Shown: positions 18,400-27,952, numbered from the stretch's first letter. The stretch is 64,000 nt of DNA from Spirosoma linguale DSM 74 (GCA_000024525.1 CP001769.1:5303001-5367000), one strand, 5' to 3'. The notes: generated from the letters alone by a model not told the origin. Numbers and translations: made by a program.

Positions 18400-18866
18400 A
18401 GTATTTATTCCTGTTCGTTAGTTTTCTATCAACCGTTTCAGCCTTTGCCCAGACCAGCACCGACGAAGCTGCCGTTCGAACGACCATCAAAATGATGTTC
18501 GACGGCATGCGAAAAGGAGATTCGACCCAGATAAAAAATACGTTTATGCCCGGCGCTTCCTTGCAGACCATCGCTAAAAATAAAGAAGGGGATGTTTCCG
18601 TCAGAACCGATGATATTGGCAAGTTTGCGTCTTCGGTCGTTAAGTACCCCGCCTTCACGCTCGATGAGCGGCTGTCGGGTATGGAGATAAAAATTGATGC
18701 CGAGCTGGCCACCGCCTGGACACCGTACGTTTTCTACCTGAAAGACCAGAAAAGCCATTGCGGTGTCAATGCCTTCACGCTTGTGAAAGTCAGCGGCAAC
18801 TGGAAAATTCAGGGTATCATCGACACCCGCCGAAAAGACAACTGTCCAGATTTACCGAAGCCATAA
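18396..18866 (+). CDS. Secreted NTF2-like (lumazine-binding type) protein
   Basis: 156 residues with signal peptide about 1-19 (ends AFAQ). The rest fits the NTF2/SnoaL-like fold of the putative lumazine-binding family: an N-terminal helix (AVRTTIKMMFDGMRKGDSTQ) and the C-terminal strand pair HCGVNAFTLVKVSGNWKIQG. Its periplasmic role is unknown. It overlaps the PLDc_N gene by four bases. Confidence 0.75.
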   Translation: MKYLFLFVSFLSTVSAFAQTSTDEAAVRTTIKMMFDGMRKGDSTQIKNTFMPGASLQTIAKNKEGDVSVRTDDIGKFASSVVKYPAFTLDERLSGMEIKIDAELATAWTPYVFYLKDQKSHCGVNAFTLVKVSGNWKIQGIIDTRRKDNCPDLPKP

Positions 18867-18867
18867 T

Positions 18868-18942
18868 GTACCAAACAGCTTGGCGCCGGCCACCCGGCTA
18901 GCTGTTTTTAAGGAATACAAACAGCTTCTAGCTGTTTGGTAC
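18868..18942. terminator. Nested hairpin between convergent genes
   Basis: Outer arms GTACCAAACAGCT (18868-18880) and AGCTGTTTGGTAC (18930-18942) are perfect. An inner pair AGCTGTTT (18900-18907) / AAACAGCT (18919-18926) repeats the same word, so AGCTGTTT occurs four times in alternating orientation. The right outer arm runs into the 3' end of the enoyl-CoA hydratase gene. Probably a bidirectional terminator. Confidence 0.6.
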
Positions 18943-19755
18943 ACCGCCCCAGTTCGGCTTGCGTTTTTCCAGAAAAGCGGCCATGCCTTCTTTGGCGTCG
19001 GACGTTTGCTGGAGTTGCTGAAACTGGTCGAATAAATAGGCCTGCTGCTCATCCGACGGCAGGTTTTTTAATTGCTGATAGGCTCGTAACCCAAACTGCA
19101 TGGCCGTGGGCGAAAGCTGGGTAAGCTCGCCGACCAAACGAGCAAGTGCGTTATCCAGTTCGTCGGCAGGGACAACCTCCGTCACCAGACCAAGCGTCAG
19201 GGCTTCGGTTGATGATAGAGTCTTCGCCCGAAGGCACAGATCGAGCGCTTTGCGGGCGGGCATGATGTCCAGCAGAATAGCCAGCACCTGAAACGGAAAC
19301 AACCCCCTTTTTACTTCCGGCAAACTAAACGTTGCCGACTCCGAAGCAACGACGTATGTGCTAGCGCCCACGAGTAGAAAGCCACCGGCATATACCGGGC
19401 CCTGTACACAAGCTATGCACGGCTTGTGTAACCCAGCCATCAACTCCCCCAGGCGAACCGGCCCCGAAGGTGCGGGAACCGATGCCGTTTCCGTATCCCC
19501 TAATGACAAACTTTTCAGGTCCATCCCGGCACAAAAGGTATCACCCGCAGCGGCCAGCACAACGAGCCAGATATCAGCCGTGTATTTAGCGTAAGCCAGT
19601 ACAAAAGCCAATTCGGCAAGCATGGGCGGGTGGAGGGCGTTCTTCTTTTCTGGCCGATTCAGCGTAACAGTCAGCACATGGCCATCAACTGAGGTGAGCA
19701 AGTAACGGAAGCCATCGGCAGGCAGTTGAGCGGTTTGTTCGGGCGTATACAGCAT
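18928..19755 (-). CDS. Enoyl-CoA hydratase/isomerase family protein
   Basis: 275 residues from the ATG at 19755. The frame is open to 19806, but the extra residues look unrelated to the family. Crotonase motifs: VTLNRPEKKNALHPPM, oxyanion-hole segment DTFCAGMDLKSL, second oxyanion loop CVQGPVYAGGFLLVGAS and FSLPEVKRGLFP, which keeps one family Glu. The usual GGG in the second loop is AGG, and the first catalytic Glu position is not obvious, so the exact reaction is uncertain. No fatty-acid gene is adjacent. Confidence 0.85.
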   Translation of the reverse strand: MLYTPEQTAQLPADGFRYLLTSVDGHVLTVTLNRPEKKNALHPPMLAELAFVLAYAKYTADIWLVVLAAAGDTFCAGMDLKSLSLGDTETASVPAPSGPVRLGELMAGLHKPCIACVQGPVYAGGFLLVGASTYVVASESATFSLPEVKRGLFPFQVLAILLDIMPARKALDLCLRAKTLSSTEALTLGLVTEVVPADELDNALARLVGELTQLSPTAMQFGLRAYQQLKNLPSDEQQAYLFDQFQQLQQTSDAKEGMAAFLEKRKPNWGGVPNS

Positions 19756-19863
19756 GGGCGAAAAGTACAAAAAAATACCGTTTACGAAATGTTCCGGTAC
19801 AGACATATGGTTAGTTGTCCAGTTGAAGTTATCTCGTTACGTTCTCCTTCTCCCCAATCCGTT

Positions 19864-20985
19864 ATGAAAATCATTACCCTACTCTGCCTGATACTGGTTG
19901 GTGCTGCCACTGCACAGGCAAGTCATTTGCTGGGTGGTTATATTCAGGCTACTCCCATTACAGGCTCACCCCTAACCTACCGAATTTCAGCCCTGTTGTA
20001 CATGGATGAAGTTCGCGGAAAATCAGCTGCCGATCAGGCCGATGTCCTGGAAATCTGTTTAGGTGATGGCAGTACCGTGAAAGCCTTTCGCGCCAGCCGG
20101 TTGTTGATTGAGAATAAAACAACGAGCATTAATAGCTATACGCTCATCCATACGTACGCGGGACCGGGCGTTTATCCCTTAACCCTTGTGCTCTCCAACC
20201 GAACGGTTGTTAAGAACATCACAAACGCCGACGCACAGTTGTTTTCCCTGACTTCGGTCTTGTCGACCAACCTGGTCAATCAGACGCCCACACCGGGTTA
20301 TCCCGGAAATGGCGTCCACGTTAGCGTTGGTCGCCGGGCAACGATTTCACTGGCGGCTACCGATCCCGAAGGCGATAGTCTGGTGTATGGGCTGTCAAAA
20401 GCGCAGACCAGCGTAACCCAGTCTTCATGTAATACGCAGCCAGTTTCTTCTTACCAGTATCCAAACGATGTAACGCGCCGGGGTACTTTCAAGATCAACA
20501 GCCGAACGGGCGAACTTATCTGGGATGCCCCTACTGAGCTGGGGTACTACAGCGTGACCTTAACCATTAACGAATACCGACGCGGTGTTCTGATCAGCCA
20601 GACAACGCAGGAAATACCGCTGGTTGTTGAGGATATTCCCGGCACACCGGGCACAGTCCCTCCGTACGAATCAGCAGCCGATGGACCATCGGCGACGGGC
20701 CTGGTGACGGCCACAACAGATTACGAAGATGTAAACGTCCGGCTCGTTACATTTCCAAATCCCGTTGATGATCGGTTGCAGGTGGTGATCCAGACGAGCA
20801 ATCCAACAACCGCCACACTACAGCTAACGGATAACAACGGCCGCAAACTTCACGAGTTAACGTTTCATCGGATGGCCCGCCAGCATGAGCAGGTTATCAG
20901 CATGAGCAGCCTGACGCCGGGCGTTTATGTACTCCGTGCTGAGATAGACGGACGAATACTAACGCGAAAAGTTGTGAAGCGGTGA
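19864..20985 (+). CDS. Secreted protein with T9SS sorting domain
   Basis: 373 residues from the ATG at 19864, which begins a clear signal peptide ending TAQA; a longer frame opens at 19726 but lacks one. After cleavage it starts SHLLGGYIQ, a form common in large T9SS-exported adhesin-like proteins. The middle has beta-sandwich character (AATDPEGDSLVYGLS). Residues about 295-373 (VRLVTFPNPVDDRLQ to LTPGVYVLRAEIDGRILTRKVVKR) are a type A C-terminal sorting domain. It is likely exported by type IX secretion and anchored at the surface. Confidence 0.85.
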   Translation: MKIITLLCLILVGAATAQASHLLGGYIQATPITGSPLTYRISALLYMDEVRGKSAADQADVLEICLGDGSTVKAFRASRLLIENKTTSINSYTLIHTYAGPGVYPLTLVLSNRTVVKNITNADAQLFSLTSVLSTNLVNQTPTPGYPGNGVHVSVGRRATISLAATDPEGDSLVYGLSKAQTSVTQSSCNTQPVSSYQYPNDVTRRGTFKINSRTGELIWDAPTELGYYSVTLTINEYRRGVLISQTTQEIPLVVEDIPGTPGTVPPYESAADGPSATGLVTATTDYEDVNVRLVTFPNPVDDRLQVVIQTSNPTTATLQLTDNNGRKLHELTFHRMARQHEQVISMSSLTPGVYVLRAEIDGRILTRKVVKR

Positions 20986-21035
20986 TTCATTGACCGGATT
21001 ACACTATAACACAAACCTCTGTGGCTTACGCAGGC

Positions 21036-22690
21036 TCACTGGCCACTGCTAACTTTCACATCCCGGAACATGAAGGGGTTATCGCTGATTCGTAGTGGCT
21101 TGCCACTGGTAGTCGTTACGTTTTTCAGGATAACCTCTTTCGTTTTGACATAAGGGAATTTCTCCTGATAGGAAGCGTCCGTCTGTTGTGGATTAAAATT
21201 GGCGAAAATAGCCGCTCCCTGATACGTTTCCGGATGCCGGGAGTCGTCGATTCGGAGGTTTTCAATAGTGATTCGTTCAGGCATGTAGCAGGTATAGCCG
21301 AAATCATGCTGACCGGAATAGGAACCGCTTATTAGCGCAGCACTGATGGGTTTACCATCGGCTGGCACGAAAACACAGTTACGAATCACTAGCTCTCCTG
21401 CCAGCTGCTACCGTAATCGGGGCGCAGGTTGACAACGCTCCGGCCACGGATGGTCGAATTCTCAACCAGCAAAAGGCCGCTGCCAATCGCATTGATCCCC
21501 ATGTGTCCGAGCGTCGAGTTACGAATGGTGGCATTGGCAACGCCCTGATGAGCATCAAACCGGGAGAGGGTACACTGATCGTAGAGAAGGTTTTTACAGA
21601 AGTTAGACCCCAGAATACCCCAGTACGTATTGTCGTTAATGTCGTTGGTCTGGGTGCAATTAACGAACGACACGTTGAGCGCCCGGTTGACAGACAGATC
21701 GTAAGTACCCATGGTAACCGGCCTATCAGCCGCACCAATTGTGCTGTAAGTTCGGTGGCCGGTCAGGATGGTATTTTTTACCGTTACATAAGCGCATTCA
21801 CCGATGTTGATGAAGCCGCCATAGGGCGCACCGTGGTCTTCTTCGCCTTTGATATCGTGTTGCAGCCCGTCAACCAGTACGTTGGACCGTCTGACGGCAA
21901 TGTTTCGGTTATAATAGGTATACTTTGATTCGGCTTTATTGGCAATGGTCGTAAAACGCCCCCCCTTGATTGTGAGTGGTTTCTCGTCGATAGGCAGCGC
22001 CGTGATGTCAGTGATTTGGGGGAAATCCCAAATGATCGGGGCGTTCATATCAACATTGCCGTTTTTGTCAACGACAAAAATATCGGTCTGCGGTGAGCCA
22101 TTATTTTGGTTGAGGCCAAACCGTATGTACTGCTTTACGTTGGCATTCGTAACCGTAATCAGACAGGAAGCTGGTAAGACCGCGTCTATTTTTTGCTGGT
22201 TTCTCTTCAGGGACGCTACAGTTTCCAGCTTAAACGGTTTGAGGTCTGAACTAACCGTGAACACAGAAGCATTGCGGTTTTGAACCTCCGTATCGTCAAT
22301 GATGAAAGCTGCCGTACCGAAATCGGTATCCGTACGAATGAGGGCTGTGCGCTCCCTGCCGCCAATGTAGTAAGTGGCTTTAGAATCGGCTTTCACCAAA
22401 AGGCCGTGCAGGTTGGCAAATGCATGCGTGGCTGCAATGGCATCTATATCATCGGTTTTACCATTGCCTTTGGCACCGAAGTCGCTATAATGAACCAGTC
22501 CGGCGGCTGTGTATTTAGCAATATCTTTGGGCGGCACATTTACGTGTAATTCCCCATTTTCAAGGCTGAACACCCGAGTTTTGCCCTTCTCAGAGGTAAT
22601 CACAACCTGTTCGGGCGAGCTTTTAGTCTGCCCTTGTGTTACCAGTGCGGCAATTGATAAAAGGAACGTCAGGAGTGCATACTTCATCAT
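21036..22690 (-). pseudogene. Pectate-lyase-like beta-helix protein split by a frameshift
   Basis: The upstream frame (22690 to 21389, 433 residues) has a signal peptide and the Pectate_lyase_3 motif HYSDFGAKGNGKTDDIDAI, then beta-helix turns. It ends abruptly after YGSSWQES. The downstream frame (21389 to 21036) continues the helix (VIRNCVFVPADG) in another phase. Inserting one G on the minus strand near 21397 would read SSWQGELVIRNC and join the two, which is the expected beta-helix continuation. So a single-base deletion has broken the gene, unless it is a sequencing error. Intact, it would be a secreted right-handed beta-helix of about 550 residues acting on or binding a polysaccharide. 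Confidence 0.8.
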
Positions 22691-22750
22691 CAGAGTGAGC
22701 TTAGTCGATAGTCATGTCAGACAAGCTACTACTTGGGACGATTTACTTAA

Positions 22751-23734
22751 TCAGGAAGAAATTAACTGTTTCCAGGTGCCTTTTACCCAATTGTATTTGA
22801 GGGTGCTTGGCAATGCCAGCCAGAAATATTTGTTTATTTCAACCGCAAACGACGGCTGCATGTAACAGTTTATGGCACAACCCTCGCAGGCGGGCAGACG
22901 ACCTTCCAACGCCACTAGTTTCTGTACCTCGTCGGATCGATAGAGGGCAAACAGATTATTGTCGATGACAAAGTCTTTCAGTCCCAAATGATAACAGGGG
23001 AGCACGAGCTTGTTTTCGGGAGAAATAACAATGGTTGTACTGGCGGCCCGGCAAATGGGGTCTTCGATGTGGTTGCCGCCGTCGCGCCGAAGCTGGATGA
23101 AGGCATCGTTCAGGTACACATTTTTCTGCTTACCCCACCACGACATTTGTTGCAGTGCTTCTTCCGAAAGCCGGTCGCCGGTGTCGACAGTGTTATATTC
23201 AAATACGGGATTGAGAATCAGGACGAGGTCGTTGGGCAGGCAGATTCCTTCATGCATCTGTTTGATCTGATGCACATTATGTTCAAAAACCGTAAACAGG
23301 ATATCGGGTCGCTCGCCGAGGTTTCGGGCCAGCTCAATCGACTCCATCACCTTATCGAAACACTTTACCCCGCGCGAAGTGTCATGCTCTTCGGCGATGG
23401 GCGAATCGAGCGAAAAGTGGAGCATATCGACCAGACCACGCAGTTTTTCGGCCTGTTTTGGATAGAGTAGCGCGTTGGTCGTAACGGTTGTAATGAGGCC
23501 AAGGGCCTTGGCTTCGCGGAGAAGCTCGGGAAGCTGGCGGTGCAGCAGGGGTTCTCCACCCGTAAAGTCGACCACCCGAACGCCTAACCGTTTAAGGTCA
23601 CGCAGGTTCTGGCGGGCGTTTTCGAGAGTAACATAGGGGGAAGGGCGCTCCCATATATCGCAAAAACCGCAGCTCGCATTACAGCGATACGTGACATAGT
23701 AGTTGCAGAGAACAGGATGGGAGACAAGGCGCAT
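22751..23734 (-). CDS. Radical SAM protein with SPASM-like C-terminus
   Basis: 327 residues. The 4Fe-4S/SAM cluster motif C18-x3-C22-x2-C25 (CNASCGFCDIW) and GGEP (59-62) are intact. The C-terminal region has C228, C247, C283, C286 and C290 (ACEGCAINC), suggesting an auxiliary twitch or SPASM-type iron-sulfur cluster. Radical SAM/SPASM enzymes modify peptides, proteins or cofactors. No candidate precursor peptide is visible on either side. It is transcribed after accD, but a 17-bp hairpin lies between them. Confidence 0.88.
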   Translation of the reverse strand: MRLVSHPVLCNYYVTYRCNASCGFCDIWERPSPYVTLENARQNLRDLKRLGVRVVDFTGGEPLLHRQLPELLREAKALGLITTVTTNALLYPKQAEKLRGLVDMLHFSLDSPIAEEHDTSRGVKCFDKVMESIELARNLGERPDILFTVFEHNVHQIKQMHEGICLPNDLVLILNPVFEYNTVDTGDRLSEEALQQMSWWGKQKNVYLNDAFIQLRRDGGNHIEDPICRAASTTIVISPENKLVLPCYHLGLKDFVIDNNLFALYRSDEVQKLVALEGRLPACEGCAINCYMQPSFAVEINKYFWLALPSTLKYNWVKGTWKQLISS

Positions 23735-23740
23735 AAAAAA

Positions 23741-23810
23741 GGAGTTAGGAGCGAGGATATAGAAGCGAGCATGCCAACGAACCTGCTCCTATCTCCTCGC
23801 TCCTAACTCC
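23741..23810. repeat. 17-bp inverted repeat, GGAGTTAGGAG family
   Basis: Perfect arms GGAGTTAGGAGCGAGGA (23741-23757) and TCCTCGCTCCTAACTCC (23794-23810) separate accD from the radical SAM gene. The same words recur at 25310-25320 and 27750-27850. Confidence 0.8.
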
Positions 23811-23822
23811 TCAATACTATTA

Positions 23823-24665
23823 TTATAACAGCATTCTGAACAAGCTAACCAGTTTGTCTTTCAGATCTTTCCGGTCGACGATGAAATCGAGGAAGCCATG
23901 TTCAAGGACAAACTCAGCACTTTGAAAGCCTTTGGGCAGGTCTTTACCGATGGTTTCGCGGATTACACGCGGTCCGGCAAAACCGATCAGCGCTTCGGGT
24001 TCGGCAATGTTGAAATCACCAAGCATGGCGTACGAAGCGGTCACACCACCCGTAGTGGGATCGGTTAGCAGGGAAACATACGGCAATTTGGCTTTATCGA
24101 GCAACGCTAGTTTAGCAGACGTTTTGGCCATTTGCATCAGCGAGAAACCGGCTTCCATCATCCGCGCTCCCCCCGACTTCGACACCATTAGAAATGGCGT
24201 CCGGTTTTCGATCGCGTGGTCGATGGCACGGGCAATTTTTTCGCCCACTACCGAACCCATCGAACCACCAATGAAATTAAAGTCCATTACAGCGGCCGTT
24301 ACAACCAGGCCATTCATGGGTCCGTAAGCCGTGCGAACAGCGTCTTTCAACCCCGTTTTGGCGATGGTTGCCTTCACCCGATCCGGATAGGCTTTTGTGT
24401 CAACAAATTTGAGCGGGTCCGCCGATTGCATGTTGGCATCAAGTTCGGTGAATTCATTTTCATCGAACAGGAGGGAAAAATAAGCGTCGGAGCCTATTTT
24501 TTCATGGTAATTGCAATGAACACAGGTATACGCGTTGAGTTTGTGTTCCCGCGTATTCATTATCTTTTTGCAGTTCGGACATTGATACCACAACCCGTCG
24601 GGGGCTTCCCGTTTCATTTCGGTTGGGGTCTGAATACCCTTATCTTTTCGGACGAACCAAGACAT
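23823..24665 (-). CDS. accD: Acetyl-CoA carboxylase carboxyltransferase subunit beta
   Basis: 280 residues from the ATG at 24665, the usual AccD start ([14 protein letters not shown]). The N-terminal zinc ribbon has C29-x2-C32 and C48-x2-C51; the carboxyltransferase core carries [18 protein letters not shown] and [11 protein letters not shown]. With AccA it transfers carboxyl from carboxybiotin to acetyl-CoA, the first step of fatty-acid synthesis. accA, accB and accC are not in the window. Confidence 0.96.
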   Translation of the reverse strand: MSWFVRKDKGIQTPTEMKREAPDGLWYQCPNCKKIMNTREHKLNAYTCVHCNYHEKIGSDAYFSLLFDENEFTELDANMQSADPLKFVDTKAYPDRVKATIAKTGLKDAVRTAYGPMNGLVVTAAVMDFNFIGGSMGSVVGEKIARAIDHAIENRTPFLMVSKSGGARMMEAGFSLMQMAKTSAKLALLDKAKLPYVSLLTDPTTGGVTASYAMLGDFNIAEPEALIGFAGPRVIRETIGKDLPKGFQSAEFVLEHGFLDFIVDRKDLKDKLVSLFRMLL

Positions 24666-24696
24666 TTTCTGTAAGTAATTATCAGCAAAGGAGCGG

Positions 24697-24724
24697 TAAA
24701 GGTACAAAGAAAAGCAGGATCAAA
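24697..24724 (-). promoter_or_regulatory. Candidate accD promoter
   Basis: On the minus strand TTTG (24721-24724), a 16-base spacer and TACCTTTA (24697-24704). The spacer is short and the last base of the -7 element is off consensus. Confidence 0.3.
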
Positions 24725-24860
24725 TAATATAGTTCTGCATTCGCAGACGATCAATTGGTAAACAGCGTGTAAACGCTACCCGCTCGGAACCACGAAACCA
24801 GACAGTCAGTTTCAGGCAGGTTGCCTTTTTTTATACCAATAAAGTTGTTGCTTTGCGCCT

Positions 24861-25304
24861 ATGAAACATGCTTTAACTGCGCTTCTTTTGGGTGTTACGA
24901 TGACGGCCTTTGGTCAGGCGTCTGTAGCGTATTATCCGTTTAATAGCTTGATTACGGTCAGCACAAACGCCGACCGCGCTTTCTGGGCCGACGCCCGTAT
25001 GCAAACGAATACGTTGTTTGGCTCACTGAGTACCACTATCTGCCCTATGGTCAATGTGGCCCGTAAAGCTCAGGTTAATTACTATACGGGACTTGGTGTT
25101 CGCTTCAATGCGCTGAATGGCATCGACGATCGGGACGTCCTGGAGGGGTATTCGCTGCATGTCGGCGTGCGTATAAAGCCGCTTCTGTTCATGCCCAACC
25201 TGCGCGTAGCCTTTGAATTGGCTCCTTATTCCAGAAAAGATTTTAAAACCGGCAATCTCCAGTCGTTTCTGGGCTTCGTCTATCAGTTTTCGAAGAAACC
25301 CTGA
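24861..25304 (+). CDS. Hypothetical secreted protein
   Basis: 147 residues with signal peptide about 1-19 (ends AFGQA). The mature part has alternating strands and ends LQSFLGFVYQFSKKP with an aromatic near the C-terminus, so a small beta-barrel or outer-membrane-associated protein is possible. I recognise no family. It is a monocistron between divergent accD and the convergent S41 protease. Confidence 0.6.
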   Translation: MKHALTALLLGVTMTAFGQASVAYYPFNSLITVSTNADRAFWADARMQTNTLFGSLSTTICPMVNVARKAQVNYYTGLGVRFNALNGIDDRDVLEGYSLHVGVRIKPLLFMPNLRVAFELAPYSRKDFKTGNLQSFLGFVYQFSKKP

Positions 25305-25334
25305 AGAAAGGAGTTAGGAGGGCTGACGCGGGCA

Positions 25335-25438
25335 AGCTGGCGCGGGCATTAGCCCGTGCCTTTTTATATAGCAAGCATTCGCTTGCGTCAGTAAATACTG
25401 ACTTCATTAAAAGGCACGGGCCAATGCCCGCGCCAGCT
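25335..25438. repeat. Compound inverted repeat between convergent genes
   Basis: Outer arms 25335-25364 and 25409-25438 pair at 29 of 30 positions (AGCTGGCGCGGGCATT at the left edge). The loop holds two further hairpins: GCAAGC/GCTTGC near 25371-25386 and GTCAGTA-AA-TACTGAC near 25386-25401. The transcript could form a three-stem structure. There is no T-run, but it may serve as a bidirectional terminator between the genes ending at 25304 and 25484. Confidence 0.8.
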
Positions 25439-25483
25439 AGCCTACGATAGCCGCCCTACTACTCACTCCTCGCTTCTCACTCC

Positions 25484-27211
25484 TCACTTCTGATTATACG
25501 TCATCGCTCCATGTTCGAGCTTGTTGGCCCGATCAAAGAGTTTCAGTGCCTTCTGATAAGTGTCGTCCGTCTGGGCAATGATTCGGAAGAATTCATTGTT
25601 TTGCCCCCCCTTGTTGTTCTTCTGGAAAATAGACCGGGCTACCAGCGCTTTTATCTGCGTACGGATGTAGTTCTTAGAGCGGTTGTACTCTTTCTCGTTG
25701 AACTTGATGCCCTCCGCCGTAGCGTCTTTCACCAAACGGTTCATCTGCTCATCGTTGATAGTAACCGCCTTATCGAACTCTTCAAACGACATTTTTTCCA
25801 GTTTCTTTCGGTTGTCATTGGCATATTCCATTGCAAACTCGCGGATAATACTCTTGCCGTAAAGTTGCACCAGATACGCCGTCTGCCAGGTTGAATCCCG
25901 GGGAATGAAGTAGTCCGGCGTGATACCGCCACCGCCGTATACAACCCGTCCGCCGTCGGTTTTAAACTTCAGTTTGGGGTCGTTTTTGATCGAATCGGCA
26001 ATGTAATACTCACCCCGCTTTGAGCGCAGTTCGAGGTCTTTTTCATAATCGCCCTCCTGACCCGGCACGTACGGTTTCTGAATACTACGGCCGCTGGGTG
26101 TATAATAGCGCGAAATGGTCAGACGCAGTTCGGAACCGTCAGACAGGGTTACCGGCATTTGTACCAGCCCCTTCCCGAACGACCGCCGACCAGCAATCAA
26201 GGCACGGTCGTGATCCTGCAATGCACCCGACACAATTTCAGAAGCCGATGCACTGCCTTCGTCGATAAGCACAACCAGGGCACCTTCTTCAAACTGCCCT
26301 GCAATATGGGCCATCGTTTTACGGTCGTACCGGTTGTCTTTGCCATCGGTATAGACGAGCAGTTTGTTGCCCGAAATAAATTCGTCGGCAATGTTGGTAG
26401 CCCGGTCCATGTATCCACCGGGGTTATTCCGCAGATCCATCATCAACTGCGACATCCCTTTTGCCTTGAGCGACGCCAGCGCCGTCTTGAACTCGTCATA
26501 CGTTGTTTCCGAGAACCGGTTTATTTTGATGTAACCGGTTTTGGCATCAATCATATAGGCAGCATCGACCGAGTACGTCGGAATACGGCCCCGTGTAATC
26601 GTAAACTCCTTGGGTTGCTTGTCGCCTTTTCGCAGAATAGTCAATTTAACATTCGTATCGCGTTTGCCGCGCAGGGCTTTAAACACGGCGCTGTTTTCTA
26701 TTTTGCCACCGGCCAGGGGTTTATCATCGACCTTAATGATCTTGTCGCCACTTTGGATACCCGCCGTTTCGGAGGGGCCACCGGCCAGGGGCGTTACTAC
26801 ATAAACGGTGTCTTTGTAAATGTTGAACTCAACGCCAATGCCGTCAAATCCACCTTCCAGCTGCGACCGGGCGGCCACGGCATCCTGCGGGTTCATGTAG
26901 GCCGTATGCGGATCGAGCTTCTCCAGCATTTTGGTAATCGAGTAATCGACCAGATCGTCGGTATTGACAGTATCGACATAGTTGTTCTCGATGAGTTGCA
27001 GAATCTCCTTGTATTTGCTGTATCCCCGTCCGATATTATTCATGCTCTGGGTGCCACCAAAGAACGTCGCCCCAATTAACATGCCCCCTGCGAGTGCAAT
27101 GCCCAGCAGCATGGGTATACGCACGGTTGCTTTATCATTCTGAATCCGGTTCTTATTGTCCTGACCATCAGGCATGCCCGGCGTTTTCATAGCGTTACCA
27201 TCTCCATCCAT
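25484..27211 (-). CDS. S41 family C-terminal processing peptidase
   Basis: 575 residues. One N-terminal membrane helix (about 33-52), then a PDZ domain (about 120-205, GIQSGDKIIKVDDKPL) and the S41 catalytic domain with the serine block GSASASEIVSGAL (about 319-331) and general-base K347 (RRSFGKGLVQ). It is a CtpA-type Ser/Lys protease anchored in the inner membrane and acting in the periplasm on C-terminal tails. The tail beyond residue 400 is typical of Bacteroidota homologues. Confidence 0.93.
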   Translation of the reverse strand: MDGDGNAMKTPGMPDGQDNKNRIQNDKATVRIPMLLGIALAGGMLIGATFFGGTQSMNNIGRGYSKYKEILQLIENNYVDTVNTDDLVDYSITKMLEKLDPHTAYMNPQDAVAARSQLEGGFDGIGVEFNIYKDTVYVVTPLAGGPSETAGIQSGDKIIKVDDKPLAGGKIENSAVFKALRGKRDTNVKLTILRKGDKQPKEFTITRGRIPTYSVDAAYMIDAKTGYIKINRFSETTYDEFKTALASLKAKGMSQLMMDLRNNPGGYMDRATNIADEFISGNKLLVYTDGKDNRYDRKTMAHIAGQFEEGALVVLIDEGSASASEIVSGALQDHDRALIAGRRSFGKGLVQMPVTLSDGSELRLTISRYYTPSGRSIQKPYVPGQEGDYEKDLELRSKRGEYYIADSIKNDPKLKFKTDGGRVVYGGGGITPDYFIPRDSTWQTAYLVQLYGKSIIREFAMEYANDNRKKLEKMSFEEFDKAVTINDEQMNRLVKDATAEGIKFNEKEYNRSKNYIRTQIKALVARSIFQKNNKGGQNNEFFRIIAQTDDTYQKALKLFDRANKLEHGAMTYNQK

Positions 27212-27443
27212 TCGTTCGTCGCGTAAATAATGTCGTTTATACCCCCATAACGTTTTTAAGGTAGCGAAATGTTTGCCAGAAAAGGCATATGACGATAAAA
27301 AAAACTGACTGGCTGGTATTCATTCTTTACCAGTATCATTTACCGATTCAGTGGCTACCGTTTCTGCTGATTATGGAACGGTGTTTACAGGAAAGTATGC
27401 TTACTTTTACGGAGCAGCCAGTAAATAGCCTGCTACTACGCTT

Positions 27444-27743
27444 ATGTTCGTTCATACTGTTTTTTTCTGGCTTCGCCATCCTGAAAGCCAGGACGACCAC
27501 CAGGCCTTACGTGCCGGTCTCGAAACCCTGAAATCAATAACCGACATCTCAACGGCTTACGTGGGCACCCCCGCCGAAACCCGTCGTCCGGTTATCGACC
27601 ACTCTTACGATTTTTCGTTAACGCTGGTCTTCGCGGATAAAGCCGCCCACGATGTCTATCAGGAACATCCTATTCACCTGGCCTTCGTTGCCAACTGCGC
27701 CCACCTCTGGGAACGCGTGCAGATCTATGATGCGGTGGGATAG
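27444..27743 (+). CDS. Dabb (stress-responsive A/B barrel) protein
   Basis: 99 residues. The start MFVHTVFFWLRHPE and the ending DHSYDFSLTLVFADKAAHDVYQ ... HPIHLAFV match the dimeric alpha-beta barrel Dabb family. Family members are small cytoplasmic proteins of varied or unknown function. An overlapping frame opening at 27289 is in a different phase and is not supported. Confidence 0.85.
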   Translation: MFVHTVFFWLRHPESQDDHQALRAGLETLKSITDISTAYVGTPAETRRPVIDHSYDFSLTLVFADKAAHDVYQEHPIHLAFVANCAHLWERVQIYDAVG

Positions 27744-27749
27744 TTAGTA

Positions 27750-27850
27750 ATAGGAGTTAGGAGTTAGGAGCGAGGAGAGCGGACCGGACCGGCGAAAGCA
27801 ACACATGCGCCAGCCCTTCTACCTCCTCGCTTCTACCTCCTAACTCCTAT
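27750..27850. repeat. Inverted repeat, GGAGTTAGGAG family
   Basis: Perfect 14-bp arms ATAGGAGTTAGGAG (27750-27763) and CTCCTAACTCCTAT (27837-27850), extended inwards by GCGAGGAG/CTCCTCGC. It shares its words with the repeat at 23741-23810. It lies 6 bases after the Dabb stop and may terminate that transcript. Confidence 0.7.
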
Positions 27851-27857
27851 TTAGACG

Positions 27858-27900
27858 TTTACGGACATTCATCATTTTAAACTACCTTTGTCTTAGCGGT
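27858..27900 (+). promoter_or_regulatory. Promoter of the TPR-DUF4292-EnvC cluster
   Basis: TTTA (27858-27861) and TACCTTTG (27893-27900), a perfect -7 element. Taken literally the spacer is 31 bases, longer than the usual 17-23, so the true -33 element may be a weaker sequence inside it. The start codon is 53 bases downstream. Confidence 0.4.
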
Positions 27901-27952
27901 TTATTTGAATCGAAACTGCAATAGACCGGGTTGAGCCGCGTTTTTCGTACGT

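Noticed and set aside
27289..27531. 80-codon hydrophobic plus-strand frame before the Dabb gene
   Set aside because: It overlaps the well-supported Dabb gene in another phase and resembles no family.
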